Shown here: positions 1-12,910 of the stretch, piece by piece | Numbering within the stretch: position 1 is the stretch's first letter | How the letters are laid out: each line of letters starts with the position of its first letter | Origin: Phoronis australis | Lineage: Eukaryota > Phoronida > Phoronidae | Assembly: GCA_002633005.1 (NCBI GenBank) | Contig: NMRA01000167.1 | Location: 42,183-94,652, forward strand | Reading direction: 5' to 3' | DNA: 52,470 nucleotides | Position numbers and translations under genes: made by a program | The notes under the pieces: generated by a model | The model's database searches: none | Told to the model about the DNA's origin: nothing | What the model saw: only the letters and a program-made list of their open reading frames with translations

Positions 1-2335
1 GTTGTTTTTACAAATATAAGTTTACTAAGCTCTTTGGTGATTATTAGGTAACTTCAAACTCAAATTTCTCAAAAATGTGCAACTTTATATGTGGGAACTT
101 TTTAGATTTTGAAAACACTCTAATAAATGAATTAAAAAACACCAAAATAAAATTGCCCCCCTAAGGTACTCACAAAAACCATTTTCTAGAGGCCCTACAA
201 ATTCTGGTCCACCGACTAATTGTAACACCATTTATACTATGAAAAATAAGATGGAAAATTTCAATAAAAACGACTTCTTTAATTCAGTAAAATTTATCTG
301 TCATTTTCTCTCACTTGTCTCATCGATCTCCAGTTTGAATGCGAGTAACGTGTGGTCGGGATGCTTTGACTTGGACATTTAAACTCAGTAACCAGTGGTA
401 ACCTATTTTAGCAGACGATATTTTCACCGTGGAAGCTTAGCATGATAAGATGTGCAGTAAGCTAGAGTTGCTTAAAATAAAATTATTTTACAGATTCACT
501 TTAGTTCTCGGGATCTAGATTACGGGGGATTACGACTTCGCCATGTAATCATTTATAATGTACGTAATTTTTTGATATTACATGGGCGAATCACAAAGTA
601 GTGCAAAGTAGAAATCCATACGCAAAACACTAAAACAGCCAGGAGCACGCCAACCAAACAATGCCGGAATTCTGAGAAGGTGAGGTATGTCGCAACTGTA
701 CGTAGGCCTATTCCCAGTTGGAAGGACATGCAAACAACTTCTTAAACATACCCATCCTCGGCGGCGAATTCCTTATCCACGTTCACTCAAACGGAGACGA
801 GCCCCAACTCAAGAAACACGGCGAGACTGTCTAGCTGTGCTGTTTCAATGTCAATTCAGTGACATGTCATAAATCTGAGAATACCTTTTCCAATCACACA
901 AATCTAAAGAAAGATTATTGATATTGTTTCAAAAGATCTAAGAATTTTTACGCAACTCACTCGTCTCGTGTGTACTGTTTCACCGAGCGGGGCCGGGTTA
1001 AAAATTCACGAGCTACTTAAGAATCCCCTACAAAGGGGTGGTGTTTCCGCAACACTACTTACGAAAGGGGAGACCTTTTCATGGGTGTTCTATTGTACGT
1101 GAGGGTCCCATTTCTTCAAGTATATTCTTATGGGTGCATCCTAATTTTCCAGCTGCACTCCTGGGCAAAAAATAATATAGTCAAGTCCCCCACTATCTGG
1201 GATTGAATGGTGCCCAAGAGGATTTAGCATAGCCCCTCAACCCCCCATCCCCCCTCCTGCGAACGCAATTAAAAACACTTTGGGATTTCGCGCAGACCCG
1301 TCGAATAGTGACAGATTCGCGGACTTTGGGCTTCCAACCGCTTGCGCCCAACTCGGCAACTGTACTTTATATGTCACGTGTCAGTGGTCGTATGGAGTTT
1401 GCTTAGTAAATCCGTTACTGGGGAATCAAATTGTCATCATGAAGAACTCGTAAGCGACTATCTTTCTCTGCTGACGTCATCGACGACCTGCATTTTTCTT
1501 TAATCATTCTGCTTTCGAAAACCCACGCAGTGCTAATTAGTTCAAGCCGCAAAATGGTCAAACTGGTCCATCACGTTATTGGTGGTAAATCTTTCTGTTG
1601 AAGCAATTCAGTGTACTGTGTTTGGTCCATGGCTTTATCATGTCTAATTAGGAACGCTAACTTGCAGCAATAATAAAACATATAGAAAATATACCCGATC
1701 ATAGACACAGAGACATTTTTAAAAATGCGCTACTTCGAAAAAGTGAAAAAGACCCATAAGTTTACGCTTGCTGATATGGCGAGAGTGTGTAATTGCGCAA
1801 ATGGAAGCAACACTCCCTTAAAGAAGGCGTACCATGACTTGGAAGTGTACGAGATAAGGACGAGCAAAAGATTTAACAAGTAGCCAATGGCCACTAAGGC
1901 TAGTTTTTTCCACCTCTCTTTGGGATTCATTAATGGTATTATAGTGCCCCCTGCGGGAGGTTTTGACCAATAAAACTTATGCGCAACACGATTACGTGCT
2001 TTTTAATTCAAGAAGTGGCATGGACGATAAAATGCAGGGGTCGATATCATGGGCAGAAAACAGCAACACGCTTGGGGCGAAAGCATTATTATTGTTATCA
2101 TAGATGTGTCAACCATATTGTTTAGTTTTGAACTCGGTTGTTCAAGGGAAATGTTTATTAAACATATTTTTTCAAAGTTTTGAATTAGTCTTGGCAGCTA
2201 AACTTAAGCAAAGCCCCGGCCTTGCCACAAACTTAGCGATAAACCCTTGTTTATCTGCTTGACTATACTGTCACTATTTTACAGTATGGTTGAATTCTCT
2301 TTCTTCAAATCCTGGGTTCGGAAACTATATACACA

Positions 2336-2339
<4 letters not shown>
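1..2339. other. No gene identified
   Basis: AT-rich sequence without a supportable exon. A 61-codon ORF at 687-872 (+) begins MSQLYVGLFPVGRT but has no splice or homology support. Confidence 0.5.

Positions 2340-2418
<79 letters not shown>
2340..2418. repeat. (TG)n microsatellite
   Basis: An uninterrupted TG run of about 39 units. The cysteine/valine and threonine/histidine ORFs through it are artefacts of the repeat. Confidence 0.98.
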
Positions 2419-2422
<4 letters not shown>

Positions 2423-3969
2423 GAGGTGGGCAAAACGACGTGTTAGAATAACAAGTATCGAAGAGCGCAGACTTCCCGTAATGCGATGACAATAGGACTC
2501 GGGTTCTAATCTTCGGACTCATACTCGAATCACGCTGCATTTCGCTTAGTAGGCCTATAGTTCGCATTTACTCGAAGCGTGCCATGCGATTGGTCAAATA
2601 TTTCGAGTCGCAGAATTTCCCCGTAGAGAGATTCGACCCCGGGCCCTGGAAACTTTATACAATACGGCCCTTAGGTCCGTAGGCAGGTCAAAATATTGAA
2701 ACTCCATATCTTCCATTATAGTCAACAGTAATCCTGGACCTGAATGTGTCTTGCACAGGGATGGTCAAATAACCATCAACAGATGGCGCATTCCTCAACA
2801 GCTTAAAAATCCTTCCAAAAATAAAAACATTCCTCTCTTATAAATGATTTCCATTGACATTTTTAGATATTTGAAGTTTACGCCAGCGTACGTCACGCGT
2901 TTTAGAAAATCCCCACGAATCCTTTATCATAACGCTTCCAAATAAAAAAATCATAAATGACGCCACCGATGAGTTAAAGTTTGGCCACCCTATGTACACG
3001 CTCTGTATTTAATTACACTAGCTGTTTCGACGGGACAAAGAAAATGAAGTTTTTGTACTTGGCTCTCCTTTTTGTTTGGGTTAATCCAATTATCATTGAA
3101 TCTTGTTCAAAGAGATTGACCGGTAGATAACCGACTAATTAGGTACTGGCACAAATACTGAATAAACTGTAATTAGCTTAGCTAATGTTTGGAGATAATT
3201 TCAACAACACCGTTGTCGCATTCCAGAATAAAATCGATAAAACAACAGGATATTGCTTGTTTGATATCGAATTTCAAATCTATAATCATCATCGAAAAAA
3301 CGTTTAGGCCTATAAGGTTGTCGCGTCTAGGCTTATTCTTTCAAAGCCGACTGTAAACCAGCGTTCCTTAAAGAAGCGAATTAGATTTTTAAAGATAACT
3401 TACCGCCTTAACATTGGTTCTCAACAATTTGTACGCAAACCATAGAACGGATACTTCGTTATGATTCCTTGAGACCATGCCCGGAGCGTCAAATGACATG
3501 CCGCGACAAGTCACCGTTGGTGGGTAAAGTTCAGAAACTCTAGGACCTCGCTAAAACCAAGACTTCGCGAGATTAAGTGTGGTACACAGGGGATCTACGT
3601 TTTCAGTAAGGGAGGTTCGCGATTCGCGCGAATCCGAGGCTCGTAGGGTCGAGGGGGTTGGGGATTGACGTCAGGGGGCAAATCCCCCTGTGGTGTAAGA
3701 GATTTTTTATTTTTGTAGCCGGAAGCGCGCGCACAGTTGAACTCCGCGCGACTTGCCGGCGAGTCACGAAAACTCGAAATGCGTTGCTTTTACAGCAAAT
3801 CACGATGAAGAGAAATAATATTTTTGTTGTATAGTATTACTACTGTTGTTGTTGTATGCGTTGTTAATTTTATACCACAAATCAAGTTAAAGCTGCTACA
3901 AACACGTCTTTCAGTTCTCCGTAGACATCTCTATGTCGGCATCATATGAGAAGTAGAATAGAAGACCTC
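2419..3969. other. No gene identified
   Basis: Unique-looking sequence. A minor GC-rich patch lies at 3605-3780. Confidence 0.5.
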
Positions 3970-4212
3970 ACGGTAGCCGATTGCATGAGACTCAAACAAT
4001 TGTGTTCCTTAACTTTTCACCGCATTTGTGGACTTGTGAAAACAACCTGTCCTTTCGTTTCCTGTTTTATTTCCATTACTAAGTCTAAGAATTCTTGCGG
4101 GCAACATTTTCATTAGTGTCAGTTGCCCATGGTGCACGACACCATGCGGCAATACGTATGCGCATATTGTACAAATTTGCTCAAAAGTTTCACATAGAGG
4201 CAACAATGTCAG
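3970..4212. repeat. Diverged relative of the 4496-4932 inverted-repeat element
   Basis: The left part (TTGCATGAGACT and CGCATTTGTGGACTTGTGAAAAC) aligns in order with the left half of the element at 4496-4932, including the TGTCCTTTC segment. The right border is uncertain; a weak inverted match to the left end lies near 4185-4210. Confidence 0.45.
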
Positions 4213-4495
4213 GCTGATTCCCTCCCTCAGCGCTAGATGTCATGACATGTACACGTTTAGGCAGGTGAACTCAACACTATTCTATAAATTTCTGAGCAAG
4301 AAGAAGGCGCTAACATGATGGAAGGCGGAACCTTGCTGCGGGTAAAAGCATAGAAACAAATAGAGGAAACCCACCCGTGTCACGATTGGGGTCATAGCAT
4401 ATCACGTTGCGACTCCTGACCCCTTTGTGCTCAATTAGTCGGCGGCATTTAGGTCTAAACCCCCGTCAACAATAGTGAATATTGCCTCAAGGGCC

Positions 4496-4932
4496 CAGTG
4501 GGCATGTTGCATGAAACAGTCCCAAACAGGGACTCAGCTAAGTTCCCTAAGCCGTCTACTGCGCATTTGTGGGCTTTTGAAAACACTAATTGTCCTTTCA
4601 TGTGCTGTTTGATTACCAGTATAAAACAATTTTTTGGCCTTGATACAAATCGAGATTGAACTCTACGTTGAATTTCCTCTATTTTTTGAAAATATGTAAG
4701 GATCTTCTCATACAGCACCCCTAGGACTATGTCCCTAATTATTTTGATTGGGTTAATGGCCCAGTTTTTAGTTATATTATTAGAAGTGTCATTAGTTAAA
4801 GAGGAGCTCATAATAAAGATAAAATGATAGAAAAATACTACGTCTTTGAGTAAAGAACGAAACAAATACGCAAACGATTTGGGGAACTTAGTCGAGTCCC
4901 TATTTGGGACTGTTTTGTGCAACCGGCCACTG
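4496..4932. mobile_element. Non-autonomous terminal-inverted-repeat element (MITE), P-like ends
   Basis: The ends are inverted copies: CAGTGGGCATGTTGCATGAA at the left and, read on the minus strand, CAGTGGCCGGTTGCACAAAA at the right. The match continues inward through ACAGTCCCAAA and GGGACT to AAGTTCCC, about 50 bp in all with few differences. The element is 437 bp. The minus-strand 155-codon ORF across it spans the inverted repeats and is not a gene. No clear target duplication is visible. Superfamily assignment (P-like) rests only on the look of the termini. Confidence 0.6.
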
Positions 4933-5428
4933 AGGGACTAAGACGTGGGAAGTATTAGTAGCGACGATATCGACAGGCAGATTAAGGGATACTGCAGAAA
5001 ATAGTCGCAAAAAATAAGTGCTACTACAAATCATATTAGTAGCTATGTGAAGGATTCCCGGAGTGAGGCTGTTAAAAATGAGTTTGTGGTGATTGTGAAG
5101 ACGCGACAAAACGAACCTGACCCTTCGGAATGTCGCTGTGTCGAATGAGCGTATCCCCCGTAGCCTCGGCGGCCGTGTCACCGTCTGTCAAATTGACTTC
5201 GTGTCTAATGTAACGATCAATGATTCGTTTTCCTCGTTTATTGCCCGCAGTTTCGTTATTTACAACCATGATAGAAAGGGTACTAGTAGTTAAAACGCAT
5301 TTCCTGAATCCTAGTTAAAGTTCATGCCCAGCCATGCGTGTTCACTCAAAGATTCAAAACTGAAAGACATTCACTGAATAGCTGGATGTGCAGGTAAAAT
5401 GACAATAGACATTCCGATTAGCAACCGC

Positions 5429-5462
5429 GTCATTGTTCGCTGCTTCAACGGCGAACAATGAC
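5429..5462. repeat. Perfect 12-bp inverted repeat with 10-nt loop
   Basis: GTCATTGTTCGC and GCGAACAATGAC are exact reverse complements around a 10-base spacer. Nothing indicates a terminator or RNA gene. Confidence 0.8.
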
Positions 5463-5505
5463 AATCGTTGCTCTTATACGAATCGTTAAAATGAATCATA
5501 TTTTA

Positions 5506-5548
5506 ATACAGAGTGAAGTACTCTTAAAAGAGCACTTCACCCTTGTAT
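5506..5548. repeat. Near-perfect palindrome with TA-rich flanks
   Basis: GTGAAGTACTCTT and AAGAGCACTTCAC pair with one mismatch around AA, and pairing continues outward through ATACA and TGTAT with a small bulge. It resembles two fused transposon ends or a minimal foldback element. Confidence 0.65.
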
Positions 5549-8500
5549 AATAATTGGAATTTTCTTGTGTGTAAATTCATTTTTTTTCAAAATGTCAGTA
5601 GGTACTCGAAGTGAAAGATCACCTTGCGATATTCCGTATATCTAGTAAGTGGCCTTATAGTGCAAATACCGCCTTATCTACCCTCGACTGTCGTTGGCAG
5701 TTTAGCGCACCGTATCGGTATCAGCAGTAGTACGACAGCACAGTTTGAATGTCGCACAACAACAAAGTTTAATTGGCATTCAAGTATTTTTATTAGATAT
5801 TGTTAAAACAAGTCCTTATGATATCACGTCTACATCAGCATAGGCGGACACGACCAAAAAACGCGGTCGACCCGTCCTTTTAGGGGTCACACTTTTCCTT
5901 CGAAAATTGCGGTTTGGATTGGACCCCCGTACAACATCCTAGATCCGACTGTGATCAATGTAATATGATTAGAGATAATCAGGTGTCCAGTTTGTCAGTT
6001 CAGTATAAAAGTGTGGGGTTCGTGTCAAATTAAGAGTCGTATATTCTAACAAATCGATGTTTCTGAATCGCATTTGCGATATGTCGAAATGACATCTGAA
6101 GCCTACAACTGAAGACTGAGAACAATCAAAATTCTGAAATTTACAAAAAAGTTATGATGTTGAGCAAAGAAAATTTAATGAAAACGTTTTTCAAGTTGAC
6201 AGAGCAACCATATTAAAAAAACTGAACAAGATGCAAATTTGGTCATCATAAACGCTGGAAATAAATCAGGCGTACGTTCCGTATACGCGAACATCTCGCG
6301 AAAACGCAAGATCACAGAAATCTTCACAAGATATCGTCATGGATAGCCACCTGATCACACTAGGTTCGGTCGTGAGATTTGCATCCCAGCTCTACCTGCG
6401 TACAACGTAAATTCTACAATTCTTTTGTTGTATCGATCTATATACGTTCATTCCTTTTTGTAACACATGTTTATTAATTGTCAGTTGACCGTGTGTAACA
6501 CTAATTACTATAAGACTAAAATAATAATAGTAATAAATCACGTACTTCGTTCACATACGCATATGATTATCGAAGTCCAAACAAAAAATAGAAGAGACCA
6601 CTTCAATGACGTCATCCTATGAGTTGTCGCTTCCGTGAAGCTCGTGAGAGAGTACGCAGTTGGAATAGACATTGATTCAGTACGTGCGCCAGAACGACTA
6701 AAAGTGTCTTGGTTTATCAAAAAACTCATTGACGTCACACCTCCTGCTGGTAGCTCATTGTCGCGTCTGCGTAAAAAGGACGAGTGCTGCTGCTGCGGTA
6801 TTTACTGCACGACGTCAATTTCCCATTTCCGTGACGAAAATAAACGAATTATTTACGAACAGACCAGATATGTTCAAGTATGCCGCAACCAACTCTATTT
6901 GATGACTTTGGGGTATAACAAACTGCGAAATATATATCTAGTACAATCATGTTTCTTTACTAAAGAGCGTTTTTAAAAGGTTCGTTAGTTAGATAACTCT
7001 TTATAACCATTTTTTGATGATTCTGAATTGTTTGGATTTAAAACTAAGCAAGACTTTACGAGTTTCACAATTTTTATTCTTGTTCACAAACACGTGAAGG
7101 TCACGAAAGACTTTTCTGGAAACACCCATCAAAATTTTCCGAGTGAAATTATCGGCAAGAAAAGTTGTTCTCTGACATAGTCCCAGCGCGGGTTCGAGCC
7201 TGTATACTTCGTGGTCGCAGTTAAGCGCTTTGCTAATTCCACTCGATCATTTGCAAGAAGTCAAACCATGAAATAATGCAGAAAAAAGGATATTCAATTT
7301 GCTGAAAATCTTTGAAGTTGCTGGGACCCCGAGTTTGGTGACTAAGTAAACCGAAACTTTAGAATCGTATACGACGAAGCGAATCATATGGATAAAACAC
7401 CCATAGTGGCGAGTCTTGCATTCTTTAAAAGAACATATTTACCGTTGTTATAGCCGAAGAATGCATTTTGGGTTATTGTTAGATGGGATAGACTTTTTGA
7501 AGTTATTGGCTTTGACAAAAAAAATAAAATTAATACGTTTTTTGTGATTTTATTACTAATCGCCAATTTCTCCTGTTATCTGCGGCCAGAAATTCGCTGA
7601 AACTAAGGGAGGTCACTTTACCGTTGGTAAAGCCATGTCGGTTTAGAGATTTCTAATACCCGGGTCAAAGATCATGATTCGTTTCAATGCACAATATTCA
7701 AATAAAATTCGGTTTGATTATTTGCCAACCCGGGGGCCCAGCAATTAAGTTTCTAATGAATTTCAATCTGTGAATGGCTTCACGCTTGAAAGAGCTTGAA
7801 CTCATTCACATTCAGTGTTCAGAGACGCTCTCACCCAATCACTCAATGCACAGGTTTCCCATGAGTCGTTGACAATGTTAAACTGAGTTGTGATTCGCTG
7901 ATTGCTAGCCAATCCTGGTCTGGTATTTTTGTACCTGTAGCCATCCTGGCATCCATTCTCTGAATGAAGCTTGACGATGGTGGCTGTTTTACCGCCGAAA
8001 CATGTCGCTACATTTTAGAAAAGTTGTTGCCTTTATTCAAGCTTTGACGTCATTGATAATCTTTATAAGTTGTTTCCAGTGAACAGCTCTGGTCAGCGGT
8101 GCAACTCTACCGCTATGAAATGGTATTTAACCTAATGAAGGTGTTCAGATGATAAACCGATGGTAGAAAAAGTCAATCCCTCGAGGATTTGTAAAAAAAC
8201 ATGGGTTGTGTTTTTGCTTTGGAGGTGTTCTTTGGAATACGAAAAATGTTTTAATTTAATATGTTTTTATGCTATTGTATTGAATTAAGGCCTATATGAA
8301 ACACCGATAAAGTACTGCCCCCGTACACACTTGTTCTGGGTTAAGAAGTTCGCGAATTTAAAGTGATTTCCCATAGGGCCTAGCTGCACAAAGCTGCACA
8401 GTGCGGAGTACTGAGCAACCAAAACTACTGAACGTTGCCCTTAGCTGACCTATGCCGGATTACATCGAGGAACGCAAGGGGATACGCAAGATGGACGCCA

Positions 8501-8633
8501 GAAATTAAACGTATTTGTTTTTAACGTACTTTTGTCTTAGAACGCTGGACGCAAAAAGTATGTAGTTTTTACCGAAGTCTATTGAAATTTACGTATGCGC
8601 TAGTGTAGGTCACGATTACGTAATAAAACGGCG

Positions 8634-8772
8634 GTGGTGGTAATGGTAGTAACGGTGATGATTGTTTTGGCGCAGGTGGTGATGGTAAAAATGATGGTGA
8701 TAGAAATGGTGGTGGTTTTGATGATGATGGTGCTGATGATGCTGATGTCGGTACTAATGGTGGTGATGATAG
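8634..8772. repeat. Imperfect GGT/GAT low-complexity tract
   Basis: Degenerate repeats of GGTGGTGATGATGG type. The Met/Val-rich ORFs through it are products of the repeat and are not regarded as genes. Confidence 0.75.
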
Positions 8773-10807
8773 ATGAACACCGTACAGTTGCTAGCGCTCT
8801 TGGTGAAACTCTTGGAATGTTGCTATCTACTTAACGGAATAGCGACAATCGGCGTTGGTGGTGGATTGATGGCCCTGGTGTTTTTGGTAATATTGCTGTT
8901 AATGGTCGTATTTAAGCATGCACTGGGTATAAGAGGTGCCGGTGTCTGGTTTATTGAACAAGCGAGTGATAATGATTTTTGACGAATCTGTACATCAAAA
9001 TCAATTACATCTATGGCAGTCAAAGCGTGAAAAAGCGCAGATTCTTGTTACGAGTAAAGAGCAACTCTCAATCAAAAGTGAATAATAAAACAGATTAATA
9101 ACGTATATGTTTCTTGTCATAACACTATAACTATCCGTGTTATCAAATAACCACCAGGATTTGCATCTATAAAGAGTCTTGATTCACAGCTCTGCACACA
9201 GCACACAGCAATTCAGAAGCAAAAACAACCAAATTAGCATGAATGAATCGTGCAAACGTTTGACATTGGAGAAAAGTTGATTTATATATCGCCGATGTCA
9301 GACATATCCAAGCGTTTTAGGAGTAACGACAAGTCAAGTTTGTGAAACATGCGTTTAATATTCACTGTCCGAATGGAACAATAATGGATGACCATTGAGA
9401 TCCTTTTTCTCGTGTTTGTAGGAAGGGCGTGTATATGACCGACGCGGTGATGCGCAAACACGCAATAAAACATCCGTGATAGTGACACGGATGCTTCACA
9501 GAGTGCAATGCACAAATAAAGGAGCAATTTTGGAATACAACCCAACCCCTTTGGTATAAAAGTCGGGTGATACAAATCGACACATGAGCGGTGTATATGT
9601 ATTTATGTAAACTCAGTGCCCCAAAAAACGCTTTCATTTGATACGCAATTAAGTCAACCGGCGTCCTTTAACAGTGCGACGCATTTCTTTTATCTTTTGA
9701 CGCTACTTTTAATCAAATGCAAACCTGGACTGGAAACTCGTATCACGAACCATAATATGCGCGAGCACAGACTAATGGGTACTTAGCTCGAGTTCGCTCA
9801 ACAATAAAACAGAAAATTACAAAAATAGTTTCAAGTTCAATTTCGAGTACAAAGTTTAAATCCTGGACCCTGATGTAATTCGGGTTTTTTCCGGTAATTT
9901 ATCACATTGCCACAGACGTCACTTCGAGCTAACAATTTTAGTCTCAGGCAGCATGTATTCTGACTCTCATCTTACCAACTGGGGGGCGGGGTACTGCCAA
10001 GATCGATAATCTCTTGGTGAGTCGCCGCTTCCCGATCGAAGAAACCGACACAATTTTGAGCAATATTTCGTCGCTAGAAAATACAAACCATATCACCTCC
10101 GCAATGACTTCTTTGTATAACTTTGATTAGGTTTCTCGTGGTGATATATTTCGTTTTTTGTGGACAGTAAAGTAATACTTTAGTCAGTTTATTACTTTTG
10201 GTACGCTGCGAATATGTTTCGAGAGACAATTATTTTCAATGTGTTAATACCCGGCCTCCAGCAGCATATCACGTATCCGTGTACAGTGTGAATTCGGATT
10301 CCACGCGAAATCCATTTATGGACAAGTGTGCGTTGGTTCGTTGGAATTTGGTACACTGAAGCTGAAACATTTCAACGTTATGAACGTCGTGTCCGTGTAC
10401 GTTGAAAATGAACTGCCGAATTGGTATTGCGTATTAGAAAAAATGCACTCCTGTCTTTAAAAATGTAAATCATGTTCTCGCCGCTAGGATTATCTGGTTA
10501 GTCCAGTACACCCTGAGTAACAAAAACCTGTTCGAAGACTCCACGACGAACAAGTCATCGTGAAAAACGTGTGACGGAAAATACCAGACAACTAGAGCTA
10601 ATACAACAAAGGAAGATAATTTTAAATTCCTGTTTTCGTGCCCTCAAAAAGTTTCTGTAATCACATAGGTTTTTTAAAATATGTGGTTTCTTGGGTTAAG
10701 GGTTTGAATACGCCAAGACTCGTCAAGGCAAGCGTGTGTATCGCTAAGAGATGTCTACACCACTAACATGTTGGCTTGTTAGATCTCAGCAGTGAGCACA
10801 AGATGAC

Positions 10808-10857
10808 AGAAATTTAGGAAGACCACGGCCCCTCTTGCCCCCTCTAAATCTGCCACT
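10808..10857. mobile_element. Fragment of the short hAT-type element
   Basis: About 50 bases match the right end of the elements at 21922, 28544 and 45051 (CACGGCCCCTCTTGCCCCCTCTAAATCTGCCACT). The left part is missing and the terminal G is changed to T. Confidence 0.55.
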
Positions 10858-12862
10858 TTCTCATACGTGCAAAATTGTTCTGTCTATACAATCCTTAATT
10901 ATCATGTCATAACTAAACCAGTACAGTCCCTGTTCATGTTCATTGTATTTTTTAATCTGACCAATCCATCCGGAACACCTCTGGTATTTTCGTAATTTCC
11001 AATTTCGCCTCGGAGGTGATCATTATAGGAGCATCTGAGAACCATTCTCCACTTTGAAAGTCACATGACTTGTCGTATGACTGGAGGCCGCAAATGCGCA
11101 GATAACGCTCACCGGTGAAGGGAATTTTGAGGCTACAAGAATACCCGAATGTCGACCGATCCTGTACTTCTCCATAGGCAGGGGCCTTTCGTAGATACGA
11201 GACTAGAGAGACACTAGTGGAACGGAAACCGGGGATTTTCCTACACCAACCGTAACACCTGGTCGACTAATCTCTTATTCTGAAACAATGACAAAAAATT
11301 AACAGATAGTAGAACTTTCTTCGCTGACGTACACCTTCCGAATCATCTCGTCCATAATTATCGAAAATGTGTTTTGCAACGCGGCCATGAAATATTCCCA
11401 AGTCCGGCGCCTGTCGAAAATTTCTTCATTGTACTGCGCTTTTTGCTAGAATATGGTGTTGTACGTCGACCTTGAAATGTATCGACTTTTACACGCCGTG
11501 GTTGAACTTCACTCACGTAGAATAATCTTATTACTGTGATCATTTATTAAACCCTTTCAGGTCTACACGGTTCGTTAATGATATGTTTTCAAGATATAAT
11601 GGCTTATCCATGAGTTACGCTGATTAATTTGGCGCGACGATACAATAAAAAACATTCTTTGTTGTAGTCTATTCAATTTCTCCACTACCAGAGTCGCAAC
11701 CTTTCCCTGGGAGACGGAGAAAACGTATTTGTCCCGTTGGCGGGAAAGTGTCGTCCATAGCCACGTAAGCAATGGAGAAGTTTCACGCCTATTAGTGAAT
11801 TTTCAGCGAGATTTACGCAGCAACTAAGATGAACAAATTTGAAAGATTGTAGTCAAACTTTTCCAACTGCGTCCTTCCACTATCTGACACCTCGCTGATA
11901 CCTATTTATCACTTCGCAAAATTGCCCCTTTCTATCTATCTACCTCTAGGCCAGAGTTTCCGTGGCTTGCCCTGCTGTTTTTGATTATTCAATGAAACAA
12001 TGGTTATTTTATAGCGTCCAGTCAAACCCAACTGTGGTTTCGGAAATTTTCTGAACAAATAGGTCCAAATACAGGCCTACAATTAACTGTGTTTTGGTCA
12101 CAGTTGAACATGTTTAAGCCATTCCCTTGATGACAAACAAGCTATACGTCACATTTTTTGTTTCGCTGTTCAAGAATGTGCACCAGGCCCCAAGGTCTAA
12201 TCTTTGTTCTTCCATCTCGACTCAAAAATTTACCAATGACAAGTCATGCTTCAAATAAACTTTCGAATTTGTTAAAGAATCATACAGTGTGAATTGGTGA
12301 GTTGAGCCCCAGTCTCTTATTTGTCGAGTACACACGTTCTCAATGTCGTATCCAAAATTTTAGTTTTGAGTAGATACATACCACGGGCCCCTTATGCATT
12401 CAAGGATACAGTCATTTTTCAACGTCATGCTACTATATAACATGTTAAAGACATATTCAACATTTAGTTCAAACAGTCTTAGCTTATCAGCAAAAACAAA
12501 ATTTAGTAAAACTTCTAAACACGCCTTTATTTTTTTGCCGCGTGATTCATTACAATGCATTTATGATGACTTTTCGAAACAAACAGTTGGAATACCGACA
12601 GCAAAATTTGACAAAAGCAAAAAAGAAAAATAAAGTGCAAGGCATTCAGACTGAGCCAGGTTGGTTTGTGACATGCACTTATTTGTTCGTAAGTAGAACA
12701 GCACTTAAACCAGCAACTCGTACAAACGCCGTAAAAATTCAATAGAACCACTTGAAATTTATTGATTCTTCCAGACACACGAAGCTATTAAAGATCCAAA
12801 AAGACGTCTGGCTAGATTTCTGATTTTGACTGAGCTTCCGATATGTAACGACATGGCACAAA

Positions 12863-12910
12863 ATTGCTTTGACCAATGAGCTAAATTTAGCTCATTGCTT
12901 TGACCAATGA
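12863..12910. repeat. Duplicated CCAAT-box motif around a 24-bp palindrome
   Basis: ATTGCTTTGACCAATGA occurs at 12863-12879 and again at 12894-12910 in the same orientation. Between and overlapping them is a perfect 24-bp palindrome (12874-12897, centre AAATTT). Two CCAAT boxes 31 bases apart could be regulatory, but no gene follows that I can support. Confidence 0.7.

Larger units (their letters stand above)
4933..8633. other. No gene identified apart from two palindromes
   Basis: Two TGACGTCA sites (6604-6614 and 6730-6737) lie within 130 bp, but there is no transcript structure that I can support near them. The overlapping 113- and 66-codon ORFs there lack ATG or exon support. Confidence 0.45.

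Noticed and set aside
2247-2567. ORFs of 80 codons on both strands rich in Cys-Val or Thr-His
   Set aside because: They are translations of the TG microsatellite.
4455-4922. 155-codon minus-strand ORF
   Set aside because: It spans an inverted-repeat element, and the coding frame includes the terminal repeats. It shows no domain or homology.
7188-7202. GGTTCGAGCC, a possible tRNA B box
   Set aside because: There is no A box at the right distance and no acceptor or anticodon stem can be folded. Similar B-box-like strings near 34723 and 25955 failed the same test.
8634-8982. Met/Val-rich ORFs that look like membrane proteins
   Set aside because: The first is a translation of GGT/GAT low-complexity DNA and the second runs out of it in a shifted frame; neither has exon support.
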